A stretch of 64,000 nt of DNA, taken from positions 62,001 to 126,000 of the forward strand of contig NZ_BAYX01000012.1 in assembly GCF_000696095.1 (NCBI RefSeq), written 5' to 3'. Numbering within the stretch: position 1 is the stretch's first letter; each line of letters begins with the position of its first letter. The notes beneath the pieces were generated by a model. That model was given only the letters and a program-made list of their open reading frames with translations, did no database searches and was not told where the DNA came from. Below, piece after piece: positions 1 to 8,908 of this stretch. The DNA is from Rhizobium rhizogenes NBRC 13257. GTDB lineage: Bacteria; Pseudomonadota; Alphaproteobacteria; Rhizobiales; Rhizobiaceae. Made by a program: the position numbers and the translations under genes.

Positions 1-775
1 CGTTCATCGATCGTCCGCGAGGGCCCAACCCCGATGAGTTGGATAAAGGGGACGTCGAAATCAGTGATCTCGAACGGACCATGGAAATACTCACCGGCGT
101 TAATCGCAGCCGAGTGAACCCACTGCATTTCCTGGAAGATGCAAATCGCGTAGGAGTAGGCCACGCCGAAATTGGAACCGGAGGCCATCGTGTAAATAAC
201 GGCTTCGCGCTTGTGCGCTTCAGCGAATTCCGTGATCGCGGAGCGACGATCGTTGATAATGTTTTCTACGATGCCTGGTAGCACCGCGAGAGCGCGGTCA
301 AAATCGTCTGCCTTTTTATTTCCTTCACGGGCCTTCAGGATACCCAACGTGAGGCGCGAAAGAACAGCCATCGAATGCGCCGACGAAATCGCCGCGGGCT
401 CATGGGTGTATGGGATGGTGTATTCGGATGCTTGATCCAAAGGGCTGCCGAGGACGTGCGTGAGCGAAATTGTCAGGGCGCCGGCCTTGCGTGCGATCTC
501 GGCCGCCTCGACCGTTTCCGGCGTTGAGCCCGAATGGGAGCAAAGGATGACCACGGAAGTCTTGCCAAGGCGCTTGGGCGCGCGAGCCTTGAATTCGGCC
601 GCGTTGAGCGCGATCCCGTTGATCTGTTCCGCCTCGCGCTCAACAATATACTGGTTTGGCAGCATAATGGCGTAAGAACCGCCGCAAGCAACGAAGAAGA
701 TGTCCGTGACACCTTCACGCTCCGCTACGGCCCGCACCGCAGCTGCGATCTGGGCATCAGTCTTTTGGGTCGTCA
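1..775 (-). CDS. SIS-domain sugar isomerase/deglycase-like protein, MocD-like (3' end outside window)
   Basis: The first 258 residues are visible; the gene runs off the left edge. An ATG at 775 follows AAAGGA with 8-nt spacing. The protein has a phosphosugar-binding SIS fold, with the motif SHSGSTPETV near residue 80, like FrlB or glucosamine-6-phosphate synthase isomerase domains. It is the last visible gene of an ABC importer operon. The T-DNA protein Mas2 has the same fold and a matching S-x-SG-x-TPETV motif. In octopine Ti plasmids the mannopine-catabolism protein MocD is known as a Mas2 homologue. The likely role is cleavage of deoxyfructosyl-glutamine, or its phosphate, to glutamine plus sugar in the cytoplasm. 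The fold is clear; the substrate is inferred from context. Confidence 0.8.
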
Positions 776-840
776 TTTGATCATTCCTTTATCTAGTCAG
801 ACGTTGGGTAAAAGCTTCAGGTTTATTCAGCCGCGCTCGC

Positions 841-1659
841 TCAATGAGTGGTGCGCGGCTTGAAGATTTGACCGAGCACAAGCAAAACAATCGAAACCGC
901 TATCAGGCAGGTCGAAATCGCTGCAATCGTGGGATCCACGGAATCTCGAAGTGAATTGAACATTCGCCGGTTTAAGGTTGCGTGGGGGCCATTCGATATG
1001 AACATCGCCACGACGACCTCATCGAATGACGCAAAGAAGGAGAAGAGCATCGCCGAGATGACTGAAAACTTGATCTGCGGAAGCGTGACTGTGAAGAACG
1101 CGTAGGGACGTGTTGCACCAAGACTTCTGGCGGCCTGTTCCTGATTGATGTCGTAAGATGCAAGGCCTGCTGTGACAACAATGAGCACGAGCGGCAGGGC
1201 AAGAGCGGTGTGCATCGCCACCAGGCCGGTTGTCGTGTTGACGAGTCCAAGCCTGGCCAGGACAAACAATGCACCGATTGCCAAAATAATAATCGGGATT
1301 GCCATCGGCATGGCAAAAAGTCCCCACAGCAGCGTACGGCCATTCGAACGACCAGCCCAAATTCCATAAGCCGCTGCCGTTCCAAGGCTCGTCGCGCAGA
1401 GCATCGAGAGAATGGCTGCGCGCAACGAAACGAAGGTAGCGGTCATCCAATCCGTGGAATAGAAGTAGTTTTCATACCAACGTAACGAGAAACCCCGTGG
1501 CGGAAATTCCAAAAAGTCCGATGGCGAGAACGACATTGGAATGACAATGAGCGTCGGCGCGACAAGGAAGATCAGTGTCAGAACCGTAAGCACATAAAGC
1601 CAGAGGCGTTGCAAATGCGTGATCTGCGTCTTGGATGCAGGTTGAAGAAACCAATTCAT
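841..1659 (-). CDS. ABC transporter permease, PotC-like (opine importer)
   Basis: A 272-residue inner-membrane protein with about six hydrophobic segments. It carries the cytoplasmic EAA loop, seen as QEQAARSLGATRPYAF around residue 180, which docks on the ATPase. The chosen start is the ATG at 1659, which overlaps the stop of the upstream permease in an ATGA arrangement; open frame further upstream lies inside that gene. It is the second permease of a spermidine/putrescine-type importer. Importers of this type carry mannopine (Mot) and Amadori compounds (Soc) on Agrobacterium plasmids, and here the genes lie beside a Mas2-like SIS gene. Mannopine is therefore the likely cargo, by inference. 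About 65 bases separate it from the SIS gene. Confidence 0.88.
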   Translation of the reverse strand: MNWFLQPASKTQITHLQRLWLYVLTVLTLIFLVAPTLIVIPMSFSPSDFLEFPPRGFSLRWYENYFYSTDWMTATFVSLRAAILSMLCATSLGTAAAYGIWAGRSNGRTLLWGLFAMPMAIPIIILAIGALFVLARLGLVNTTTGLVAMHTALALPLVLIVVTAGLASYDINQEQAARSLGATRPYAFFTVTLPQIKFSVISAMLFSFFASFDEVVVAMFISNGPHATLNRRMFNSLRDSVDPTIAAISTCLIAVSIVLLVLGQIFKPRTTH

Positions 1660-2555
1660 CGCACCGCTCCCATTCCTGCGCGCCGTGCCAAGATTGCGGC
1701 GCCGACGACCAACACAATCGTGATCACAAGTAGCACCACGCCAAGCGCGCTCGCTGCACCCCAATTGGAATAGAGGGTGACATTTGCCGCGATACGCATG
1801 GCCGCCATGATGACGGTGCCGCCGCCTAGCACGGCCGGCGTGACATAGAAGCCCAGGCACAAAACGAAGACCATGAGTGTTCCGGAGAAAAACCCAGGCA
1901 GCGACAACGGAAAATACACATCCCGGAAGGCACGCGCCGGCTTAGCTCCCAGATTGGCCGCAGCCGCCATCAAATCATTGTCGATCGATTTCATCGACGC
2001 GTAGAGCGGCATTACCATAAAGGGGAGCATGATATGGACCATGCCTATCAGCGCGCCCGTCAGGTTTTGAGTCAAAGCGAGCGGCTCGTTGATAAGACCC
2101 AAGCGCATGAGGGCCTCGTTGATGACGCCGTTGCTTTGCAGCAGCACGAGCCATGCATAGGTACGCACCAGAACGGCAGTCCACAACGGCAGCAGGACAA
2201 ACAAAAGCGCGACGTTTTGAATCCGACTGGGTAGCTGTACCAGGCAATAGGCGAGCGGATAACCGATCAGGGCCACCAGCAAGGTTGTGTACAGAGAGAC
2301 CAAAAAGGTGATCCTGAACACCAAAAAATAAACTGGGCTTGTCCAAAGCCGCGTGAAATTTTCAAAACTGAAAGTACCCTCTTTCCCGATAAAGGCGAGA
2401 TAAGTCATAACCGCCAAGGGGAGGATAATCGTGACGAAGAGCAGTAAAATACCGGGGATGGCGAGCGACAGCAGACCTAAGCCCTCAAGGCGGTCCGCCC
2501 GTCTCAATTCCGTTTCGTTTTGCCTGAATGCATCTGAGGTGGATACGATGCTCAT
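1656..2555 (-). CDS. ABC transporter permease, PotB-like (opine importer)
   Basis: A 299-residue membrane protein with a long N-terminal cytoplasmic stretch, then six predicted transmembrane segments. The EAA loop near residue 205 reads AAAANLGAKPARAFRDVYFP. It starts at an ATG two bases beyond the ATPase stop and overlaps the next permease by four bases, so the genes are tightly coupled. It should pair with the downstream permease to form the membrane channel of a polyamine/opine-type ABC importer. The family assignment is firm. The substrate (mannopine or a related Amadori opine) is inferred from the SIS gene and from the plasmid type. Confidence 0.88.
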   Translation of the reverse strand: MSIVSTSDAFRQNETELRRADRLEGLGLLSLAIPGILLLFVTIILPLAVMTYLAFIGKEGTFSFENFTRLWTSPVYFLVFRITFLVSLYTTLLVALIGYPLAYCLVQLPSRIQNVALLFVLLPLWTAVLVRTYAWLVLLQSNGVINEALMRLGLINEPLALTQNLTGALIGMVHIMLPFMVMPLYASMKSIDNDLMAAAANLGAKPARAFRDVYFPLSLPGFFSGTLMVFVLCLGFYVTPAVLGGGTVIMAAMRIAANVTLYSNWGAASALGVVLLVITIVLVVGAAILARRAGMGAVR

Positions 2556-2557
2556 GA

Positions 2558-3685
2558 TCAGCGCTCCACGTCGTCAGCGACGACAACTGTTTCGCTTTCA
2601 TGAAGCGAAAGGGTGACCTGCGAGCCGGGTTGAGGAATTGCGGCACGGCTGGCCTGGTTCAAGTGCTGCCGAACGTTGAGCAAATTGCCGTCCGGGAGGC
2701 GGATAAAGGCCAGGTAGCTTTCGCCCTGAAACAAAGTGCGCTCCAGGACGCCATCAAAAATATTGAAAGCATCGTGTCCGTCGGGGGAAGCTACGATCTC
2801 CAGTTTCTCCGGACGAATGACCAGGAGGCCTGCCCCATCGGTTACAGCATTCGATGCAACCTTAAGCTCCTTACCCCTGTAAGAGCATTTCGATCCCGTA
2901 ACGGCGACTTTTAGAAAATTAGATTCTCCCATGAACGCTGCCACGAAGGCGCTTGTGGGCGCGTTATAGATCTGCGAGGCCGTATCGAGTTGCGAAATCT
3001 GACCACCACGCAAAACGGCGACACGGTCCGACATGGTCAACGCTTCACGCTGATCATGGGTCACCAGGACTGTCGTCATGCCGAGGCGTTCATGCATCGA
3101 TCTCAACTCGACCTGCATCGCTTCACGCAGATTCTTGTCAAGCGCTGAAAGTGGTTCGTCCATGAGCAGGATTTTTGGTTTGAAGACGATGGCGCGGGCA
3201 AGCGCGATACGCTGCCTTTGGCCGCCCGAAAGCTCCGAGATCCGTCTGGATTGATAACCGGGAAGCTGCACAGTTTCCAAGACCTCGTCGACTGCGTCCT
3301 TGATTTCAGATTTAGAACGCTTGGCGATCTTCAACGGGTAAGCAATGTTTGCAAAAACGTTCATATGCGGGAACAGAGCATAGTTCTGAAACATCATCCC
3401 GACCCCGCGCTTATGGGGCGGCGTGAACGACATCTCCTCCTCGCCGAACTTGATCGATCCGTGATCCGGCCGAATAAACCCCGCAAGCGTCATCAAGAGT
3501 GTGGTCTTTCCCGAGCCTGAAGGACCCAGCAATGTCATGAACTCGCCGCTTCGGATGTCGAGACTGACGTCGTTCAGAGCGTGTACGGGCCCATACGTTT
3601 TGGTGACGCCGGCAATGCAAATCGGCAGAGACTGCCCGCTTGCTGCACTATGTTCCGACGGCAGTGTGTGACTTGGCGAAAACAA
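2558..3685 (-). CDS. ABC transporter ATP-binding protein, PotA-like (opine importer)
   Basis: A 375-residue ATPase. Walker A is GPSGSGKTT at about residues 54-62, the ABC signature is LSGGQRQRIALARA near 152, Walker B is ILLMDEP near 172, and a switch histidine lies in LVTHD. A C-terminal TOBE-like domain follows, as in PotA and MalK. The start is a TTG at 3685 with GGGAG seven bases upstream; no ATG lies nearby in frame. It would energise import by the two permeases encoded immediately downstream. The binding-protein gene is upstream after a 119-base gap. A similar N-terminal extension ahead of the ABC domain is common in this family. Confidence 0.9.
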   Translation of the reverse strand: MFSPSHTLPSEHSAASGQSLPICIAGVTKTYGPVHALNDVSLDIRSGEFMTLLGPSGSGKTTLLMTLAGFIRPDHGSIKFGEEEMSFTPPHKRGVGMMFQNYALFPHMNVFANIAYPLKIAKRSKSEIKDAVDEVLETVQLPGYQSRRISELSGGQRQRIALARAIVFKPKILLMDEPLSALDKNLREAMQVELRSMHERLGMTTVLVTHDQREALTMSDRVAVLRGGQISQLDTASQIYNAPTSAFVAAFMGESNFLKVAVTGSKCSYRGKELKVASNAVTDGAGLLVIRPEKLEIVASPDGHDAFNIFDGVLERTLFQGESYLAFIRLPDGNLLNVRQHLNQASRAAIPQPGSQVTLSLHESETVVVADDVER

Positions 3686-3804
3686 TGAACTACTCCCAGT
3701 GTCGAGGTTGCTGCGCGCGTGATCCGTTATATCGGTTTGTGGCGAGCGCAGCTTGAAGACAGGCCGTCTGGCGGCGGTGTTTCGCCGCCAGACTTTCCGA
3801 ATTC

Positions 3805-4866
3805 TTATTTCTTGATAGACAGAAGCATCGCGTCGAAACGCTCCGACAGCTCAGCGCCGTTCTTGTTCCAGAAGTCCACCCCGAGCGGCAATTGCCCCTC
3901 GACGTTCTTTGGCGATGACGTCAAGCGCGACAATGTTTTTTCCTCGTAGCCGTCATAAGCGAGCAAGTTGGCGCCGCCATAGGCGACATATTTCGGCAGA
4001 TCCTTGACATATTCTGCCTTGGAGATTTCCTTCACGAACTTGATCGCGTTGTCGGTGTGGGGTCCACCCTTCACAACCGCCCAACCATCGGACTGAATGA
4101 TGCCGTCCTGATAAACGGGCTTAACCGGCGCGCCGGCGTCCATCGCCGTGATGATGCGGCCATCCCAGCCGTAAGACAGATCGACCTGGCCATCGACGAT
4201 GAGCTGGGTCAATTGCGCACCGCTATCCCACCAGACGACGTCCGACGTTTTGATCAGCTCTTCAAGCTTGGCAAATGCCGCATTCAGGCCGGCTTCAGTT
4301 GAGAGGAATGGATAGACTTCATCGTGAGATTTGCCGAGCGCCATAGCAGCCGCTTCGATATTGCCACGCGGGCCGCGGGTCAGGCCGCGCTTGCCGGGGA
4401 ATTTTTTGGCGTCAAAGAAATCCACCATGTTCTTGGGGTAATCGCCGCCCCACTTTTTTGTGCTGACGCCCATGATCTGCGAAAACACGGTATTGCCGAC
4501 GCAGTAGTCGTTCACCGACCCAGGCGAAAATTTGCTCCGGTCAACGATGTCTGCCGGCAGCTTGACGAGAATGCCGGCGTCCGCAGCAAGCTGGCATTCG
4601 CCAATGTTGATGTTGATGATATCCCAGCTGACCGAACCGGAATCGACTTGCGCCTTGGCGTCGGTCCAGCTTTGCGAAGTGTCGTCCGCAACGGTCAGAC
4701 CAAGCTTCTTGCCGGCCGGCTCCCAAAGCGCCTTTTTAAAGGCGTCCTGCACGACGCCGCCGGATCCGACGATAACGACGTCTGCAGCGTTGGCGGAAGC
4801 AACCGCCCCGGAAAGGACGAATACTGAAGCGGCGAGAACCGCGAACCTATGTCGTATGGCATTCAT
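3805..4866 (-). CDS. Periplasmic substrate-binding protein, PotD-like, probably for mannopine-type opines
   Basis: A 353-residue periplasmic protein. A signal peptide covers roughly residues 1-27: a basic MNAIRHR start, a hydrophobic core and an ANA/AD cleavage site. The rest resembles PotD/AfuA-type extracellular binding proteins (cluster D). MotA and SocA, which bind mannopine and deoxyfructosyl-glutamine, belong to this family. The ATG at 4866 was preferred because the signal peptide begins there; the open frame extends 14 codons upstream. It heads a five-gene operon, and its promoter region carries a palindrome that fits the neighbouring GntR regulator. The exact opine bound cannot be read from sequence alone. 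Confidence 0.85.
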   Translation of the reverse strand: MNAIRHRFAVLAASVFVLSGAVASANAADVVIVGSGGVVQDAFKKALWEPAGKKLGLTVADDTSQSWTDAKAQVDSGSVSWDIININIGECQLAADAGILVKLPADIVDRSKFSPGSVNDYCVGNTVFSQIMGVSTKKWGGDYPKNMVDFFDAKKFPGKRGLTRGPRGNIEAAAMALGKSHDEVYPFLSTEAGLNAAFAKLEELIKTSDVVWWDSGAQLTQLIVDGQVDLSYGWDGRIITAMDAGAPVKPVYQDGIIQSDGWAVVKGGPHTDNAIKFVKEISKAEYVKDLPKYVAYGGANLLAYDGYEEKTLSRLTSSPKNVEGQLPLGVDFWNKNGAELSERFDAMLLSIKK

Positions 4867-5055
4867 GGTTGAAATTCCCCTTTTATGGCGGTTCAGACCG
4901 CATGGCATATACCAGTGAGACGCGTCGCCCTCCGCTCCCAGTTAAAAGGAGGGCAATCCCATAGCTTGAACGGTTCAAGCTACTGCGCGAGTCGGCACTT
5001 GCCGAGCCAGGGTGTAGCAACGTCCCAACTCAACTGGTCTGCATGTTCAGGCCAG

Positions 5056-5095
5056 TTGGTATATACCAAGATACATCCGATTAATGTGCTGTCAA
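5056..5095 (-). promoter_or_regulatory. Promoter and GntR-type operator of the opine importer operon
   Basis: On the minus strand, TTGACA (5095-5090) and TATCTT (5073-5068) are spaced 16 bases apart, a good sigma-70 promoter aimed at the binding-protein gene. A perfect 14-base palindrome, TTGGTATATACCAA (5056-5069), touches the -10 box. Its core GTATATAC fits the HutC-subfamily GntR operator pattern GT(A/C)TA(T/G)AC. An imperfect copy, TGGCATATACCA, lies at 4903-4914 in the leader. The identical palindrome recurs at 6095-6108. Confidence 0.75.
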
Positions 5096-5150
5096 TAAGA
5101 TTTTTGGCGGGGTGGAAAATCTGTTCGGACTTAAAGCGGTCTCGAAGAGG

Positions 5151-5945
5151 CTAGCCACCTTTGTGTGGTGTCCTACCGCCCATCATCATCGTTATGGGCG
5201 AAGCCGTTGCCTCACTTGCGTTGTAGTCCTGGTGCTCGATGGAAAAACTCACATAGTCGGGATGGTTCAGCGATCGCAGATGCTCAAAGGGAATGCCGTC
5301 AATTGTTTCGGTAACACCGTCAAACCTTAGAACAGAAGCGCCCGCTGAGAGATTCAGAAACTCCGCTTCCGCCTCCGTAGCTCTATGGATACTTATGCTC
5401 GAAGACTTGTTATGCAAATTGAGTTGATACGTGTCGCGGAGATGAGCATAAAGCGATTTGTTTTCAATTACATCTGCAGCGGATAGGCCCGGTACCATTC
5501 TGGCCGGGATCAAGCTGAACTCCACACAAACTGGAATGCCATCTACAGTGCGTTGCCTCTGGATGGAGATGATGGGATCACCCACTGCAATACTGAGCTT
5601 GGCCGCCGTTGCCTTGTCCGCGACCTTCCGTTCGAAAAAGAGCAGCTTTGATCCGGGAACATGGCCCGCCTTCTCTACGACGTCAGAAATGCTGTAGGCG
5701 ACGTGTTCACTTATGGGCCGGTCGAAAAGACGATCCGGTAGATATGTACCGCTGGTTCCTCGGCGCTCAAGCACGCCCATTTGCACCAGGCGATCTATAG
5801 CCTTGCGCATTGTCACACGGCTCGTTCGAAACTTCTGTGACAACTCCCTTTCAGACGGAAAACGGCTCCCCTGTTCGAATTCACGGTTTTGAATAGACCG
5901 CAGGAGATCTTGCTGCAGTTGGATGTACATTGGCTCGGTGTCCAA
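5151..5945 (-). CDS. GntR/HutC-family transcriptional regulator
   Basis: A 264-residue regulator. The N-terminal winged helix-turn-helix spans about residues 5-75, with SERELSQKFRTSRVTMRKAI as the recognition region, followed by a UTRA ligand-binding domain from about 95 to 245. The chosen start is a TTG at 5945, with GGAGAG four bases upstream; an ATG at 5930 is possible but has a weaker ribosome site. It lies between the importer operon, on the same strand, and the divergent SDR-edd operon. A perfect palindrome in each promoter fits this family's operators. It is probably a repressor released by the opine or a breakdown product; SocR-type regulators of Amadori-opine operons are comparable. 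Confidence 0.88.
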   Translation of the reverse strand: MDTEPMYIQLQQDLLRSIQNREFEQGSRFPSERELSQKFRTSRVTMRKAIDRLVQMGVLERRGTSGTYLPDRLFDRPISEHVAYSISDVVEKAGHVPGSKLLFFERKVADKATAAKLSIAVGDPIISIQRQRTVDGIPVCVEFSLIPARMVPGLSAADVIENKSLYAHLRDTYQLNLHNKSSSISIHRATEAEAEFLNLSAGASVLRFDGVTETIDGIPFEHLRSLNHPDYVSFSIEHQDYNASEATASPITMMMGGRTPHKGG

Positions 5946-6249
5946 GGGCTCTCCATTCCAATTGGTATGCTTGCGACTGTCACTCCGCTATTATCGACAA
6001 AGAATCCTGCTTTACCACCGCAAAAGAATGCAAAAGCTTCGAAAAGGCGGGAGCTACGGCCAATCGCCTGTCGAGGTCGATAATGCTTGACAGATTGGTA
6101 TATACCAAGGAAGATTGTAGCCGCTCTGGTCAAACCGGTGCTGAATGGGCTCCAGCCGCTCTGAAGAGCGACCATGTTGGAAGTCGCCCAGATAGCTTTT
6201 ACTCGGGCGACAACTGCCCGCAGACAGCTTCGTTAGAAAGTGAAGAACC
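5946..6249 (+). promoter_or_regulatory. Divergent control region with second copy of the operator
   Basis: This gap between the GntR gene and the plus-strand SDR gene contains TTGACA at 6087-6092. Three bases later comes the perfect palindrome TTGGTATATACCAA at 6095-6108, so the operator fills most of a promoter spacer. A weak -10 candidate lies at about 6112-6117. A repressor bound here would block RNA polymerase directly. Nothing else coding is seen in the gap. Confidence 0.7.
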
Positions 6250-6996
6250 ATGAAACTTGCAGGAAAAACTGCCGTCATCACCGGAGCCGGCCGGGGTATT
6301 GGGCGAGCCACCGCTCTCGCACTGGCAAAGGAAGGATGCAACATCGTCCTCGCCGCGATCGAGGCGGATCAGATCGAGGCTGTGGCGGACGAGGTGCGCG
6401 CGATCGGACCCCAGGCGCTTGCTGTTCAAACCGACGTTCAGCACAAATCGCAAGTCACGGCGCTCGCCCAGGCCGCATTCGATCGCTTCGGCGCGGTCGA
6501 CATCCTGATGAACAATGCTGGCGTTGCTATTCACAATTCGATCCCGAACATCAAGGAAGAGGATTGGGATTGGATGATGGCGATCAATCTCAAGGGCACA
6601 TTCCTTTGCACGCAGGCCTTCTTCCAACATATGTGCGATCGACGGAGCGGCCATATCGTCAACATTGTTTCTCGTGCGGGCAAAGTGGCATCGGCGAAAT
6701 TTGGGGCGTACGCTGCGTCGAAGTTCGGCATGCTTGGCTTCACCCAGACGACGGATGCGGAGGGGATCGAATTTGGCGTCAAGGCGACGGCGGTTTGCCC
6801 GGGAGCTGTTGATACTCAGCAGCGTTCCGAGAACCACATCGACGACCGCGAAACCTTGCTGCAGCCCGAAGACGTTGCAGACTACGTCACATTCATCGTA
6901 ACCCGACCTGCCCGCGTCTACATTGGCGAAGTCTCCCCGATAGCCCAGTACCTGAAACCTCTTCCCAGCGGCGGCTTCTTGAAGCCCGGTATTTAG
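6250..6996 (+). CDS. Short-chain dehydrogenase/reductase
   Basis: A 248-residue SDR of classical length. The cofactor motif TGAGRGIG is at residues 11-18, NNAG is near 90, a catalytic serine follows around 140, and the Y-x3-K pair is seen as YAASK near residue 156. It is likely an NAD(P)-dependent polyol or sugar dehydrogenase in the cytoplasm. It is not closely similar to the Mas1-like SDR encoded at 16708. It is the first gene of a plus-strand operon with edd and an aldo/keto reductase, under an operator shared with the importer operon. It probably processes the sugar part of the opine, but the substrate is unknown. Confidence 0.85.
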   Translation: MKLAGKTAVITGAGRGIGRATALALAKEGCNIVLAAIEADQIEAVADEVRAIGPQALAVQTDVQHKSQVTALAQAAFDRFGAVDILMNNAGVAIHNSIPNIKEEDWDWMMAINLKGTFLCTQAFFQHMCDRRSGHIVNIVSRAGKVASAKFGAYAASKFGMLGFTQTTDAEGIEFGVKATAVCPGAVDTQQRSENHIDDRETLLQPEDVADYVTFIVTRPARVYIGEVSPIAQYLKPLPSGGFLKPGI

Positions 6997-7025
6997 TGAT
7001 CAATGGGTGCCGTGGGAGCATTTAG

Positions 7026-8840
7026 ATGTCTGTGCGCAAGTCTGTCCAAATCGTCACCGACCGCATCGCGGCTCGGAGTACTCAGTCGCGTCGGGAATAT
7101 CTCGACCGTATCGAGGCTCAAAAGCAGAAAGGCGTCCACCGTTCGGCGTTGTCATGCGGCAACCTTGCCCACGGTTTCGCCGCCTGTTCACCATCTGATA
7201 AGGCGAGGCTGACCGGCTCAAAGTCGCTGAACCTGGGCATCGTTACGTCATACAACGACATGCTGAGCGCCCACCAGCCCTACGGCACCTATCCCGAAAT
7301 CATCAAGGACGCAGCGCGATTGATCGGCGCGACAGCGCAAGTGGCCGGCGGCGTCCCGGCTATGTGCGACGGCGTCACCCAAGGCCAACCAGGAATGGAC
7401 CTATCCCTGTTCAGCCGCGATGTCATCGCCATGTCAACGGCGATTGCACTCAGCCATAACATGTTTGATGCCGCGGTCTACCTCGGCGTTTGTGACAAGA
7501 TCGTCCCTGGCCTTCTGATCGGGGCACTCACGTTCGGTCATCTGCCGGCCGTGTTTGTGCCGGCTGGCCCAATGACGTCCGGCCTCTCAAACGAGGACAA
7601 GACGCGGATTCGGCAACTGTCGTCGGAAGGTAAAGTTGATCGCAACGAATTGCTCGTCGCCGAGGCGAAGTCCTACCACTCTCCCGGCACCTGCACGTTC
7701 TACGGCACGGCGAATTCTAACCAGATGCTCATGGAAATCATGGGGCTTCATCTTCCAGGTTCGAGCTTCGTCAACACGAACACGGATTTGCGTGATGCCC
7801 TTACTCGCGAGGCCACTCGACGTGCTCTTTCACTTACCGTTGGGGGCGAGAATTACACCCCGATCGGCCAGATCGTCGATGAGAAGGCGATCGTGAACGG
7901 TATTGTCGGGCTCCTTGCAACCGGCGGCTCGACGAACCACACGATACACATCATTGCCATCGCGCAGGCGGCCGGCCTACACGTCACGTGGGAAGACATG
8001 AGCGACCTGAGTGGGGTGGTGCCGTTGCTTGCACGCGTCTATCCTAACGGCCCTGCCGACGTGAACCACTTTCAGGCCGCAGGCGGCATGGGCTTTCTGA
8101 TTCGCGAATTGATCGATGCGGGTTTTCTCCACGATGACGTAAAGACCGTTTGCGGAAGCGGACTCAGCGGGTACACCGTCCAGGCTAAGCTTTGCGGTAG
8201 TGACTTGGCGTTCGAGCCCGCGCCGGCATTGTCGGGTAATCCCAAGGTGTTGGCACCAATACGCGATGCGTTCTCATCGAATGGTGGGTTGAAGGTGCTG
8301 ACTGGCAATATTGGTAGGTCGGTTATCAAGGTGTCTGCCGTGAAACCCGAAAACCGCGTGATCGAAGCGCCTGCACGCGTTTTTCACACTCAGGACGAGC
8401 TGCAGCAGGCATTCAAGACCGGCGAGTTGAATGGTGACGTTATCGCAGTTGTCCGCTTCCAGGGTCCGAAGAGTATCGGCATGCCCGAACTGCACAAATT
8501 GACGCCTGCACTCGGCGTCCTGCAGGACAGGGGCTTCAGAGTAGCGCTCGTCACGGACGGGCGGATGTCAGGCGCGTCAGGCAAGGTGCCTGCCGCGATC
8601 CACGTTACTCCAGAAGCCTCGGATGGTGGCGCCATCTCCAAAATTCGTAACGGAGATCTCATCCGACTCGACGCGAACGATGGGACGCTTACCCTTCTAG
8701 GCGACGAGCGAGAGTTTCTATCCCGTGCGACTGCTACCCAAGACCTCAGTTCGCAGCATTACGGGATGGGACGAGAACTATTTGCAGGCTTTCGTGCGCT
8801 CGTGGGCGCCGCCGACCAAGGCGGAAGCGTACTCAGATAG
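7026..8840 (+). CDS. edd: 6-Phosphogluconate dehydratase, Edd-like
   Basis: A 604-residue protein of the IlvD/Edd family, at the usual Edd length. It shows the CDGVTQGQPGM segment near residue 115 and the N-terminal SYNDMLSAHQPY stretch typical of Edd rather than dihydroxyacid dehydratase. Edd contains an iron-sulphur cluster and turns 6-phosphogluconate into KDPG in the Entner-Doudoroff pathway. The ATG at 7026 follows GGGAG. An extra Edd on an opine plasmid would help burn glucose-6-phosphate released from Amadori-type opines. A closely related sugar-acid dehydratase activity cannot be ruled out. Confidence 0.85.
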   Translation: MSVRKSVQIVTDRIAARSTQSRREYLDRIEAQKQKGVHRSALSCGNLAHGFAACSPSDKARLTGSKSLNLGIVTSYNDMLSAHQPYGTYPEIIKDAARLIGATAQVAGGVPAMCDGVTQGQPGMDLSLFSRDVIAMSTAIALSHNMFDAAVYLGVCDKIVPGLLIGALTFGHLPAVFVPAGPMTSGLSNEDKTRIRQLSSEGKVDRNELLVAEAKSYHSPGTCTFYGTANSNQMLMEIMGLHLPGSSFVNTNTDLRDALTREATRRALSLTVGGENYTPIGQIVDEKAIVNGIVGLLATGGSTNHTIHIIAIAQAAGLHVTWEDMSDLSGVVPLLARVYPNGPADVNHFQAAGGMGFLIRELIDAGFLHDDVKTVCGSGLSGYTVQAKLCGSDLAFEPAPALSGNPKVLAPIRDAFSSNGGLKVLTGNIGRSVIKVSAVKPENRVIEAPARVFHTQDELQQAFKTGELNGDVIAVVRFQGPKSIGMPELHKLTPALGVLQDRGFRVALVTDGRMSGASGKVPAAIHVTPEASDGGAISKIRNGDLIRLDANDGTLTLLGDEREFLSRATATQDLSSQHYGMGRELFAGFRALVGAADQGGSVLR

Positions 8841-8908
8841 TGTCTGAATAGACCGGATTTGTCTGGCCGCCATCCCTACGAAAATCATATTCCAAAAGGA
8901 GGAGTCTC

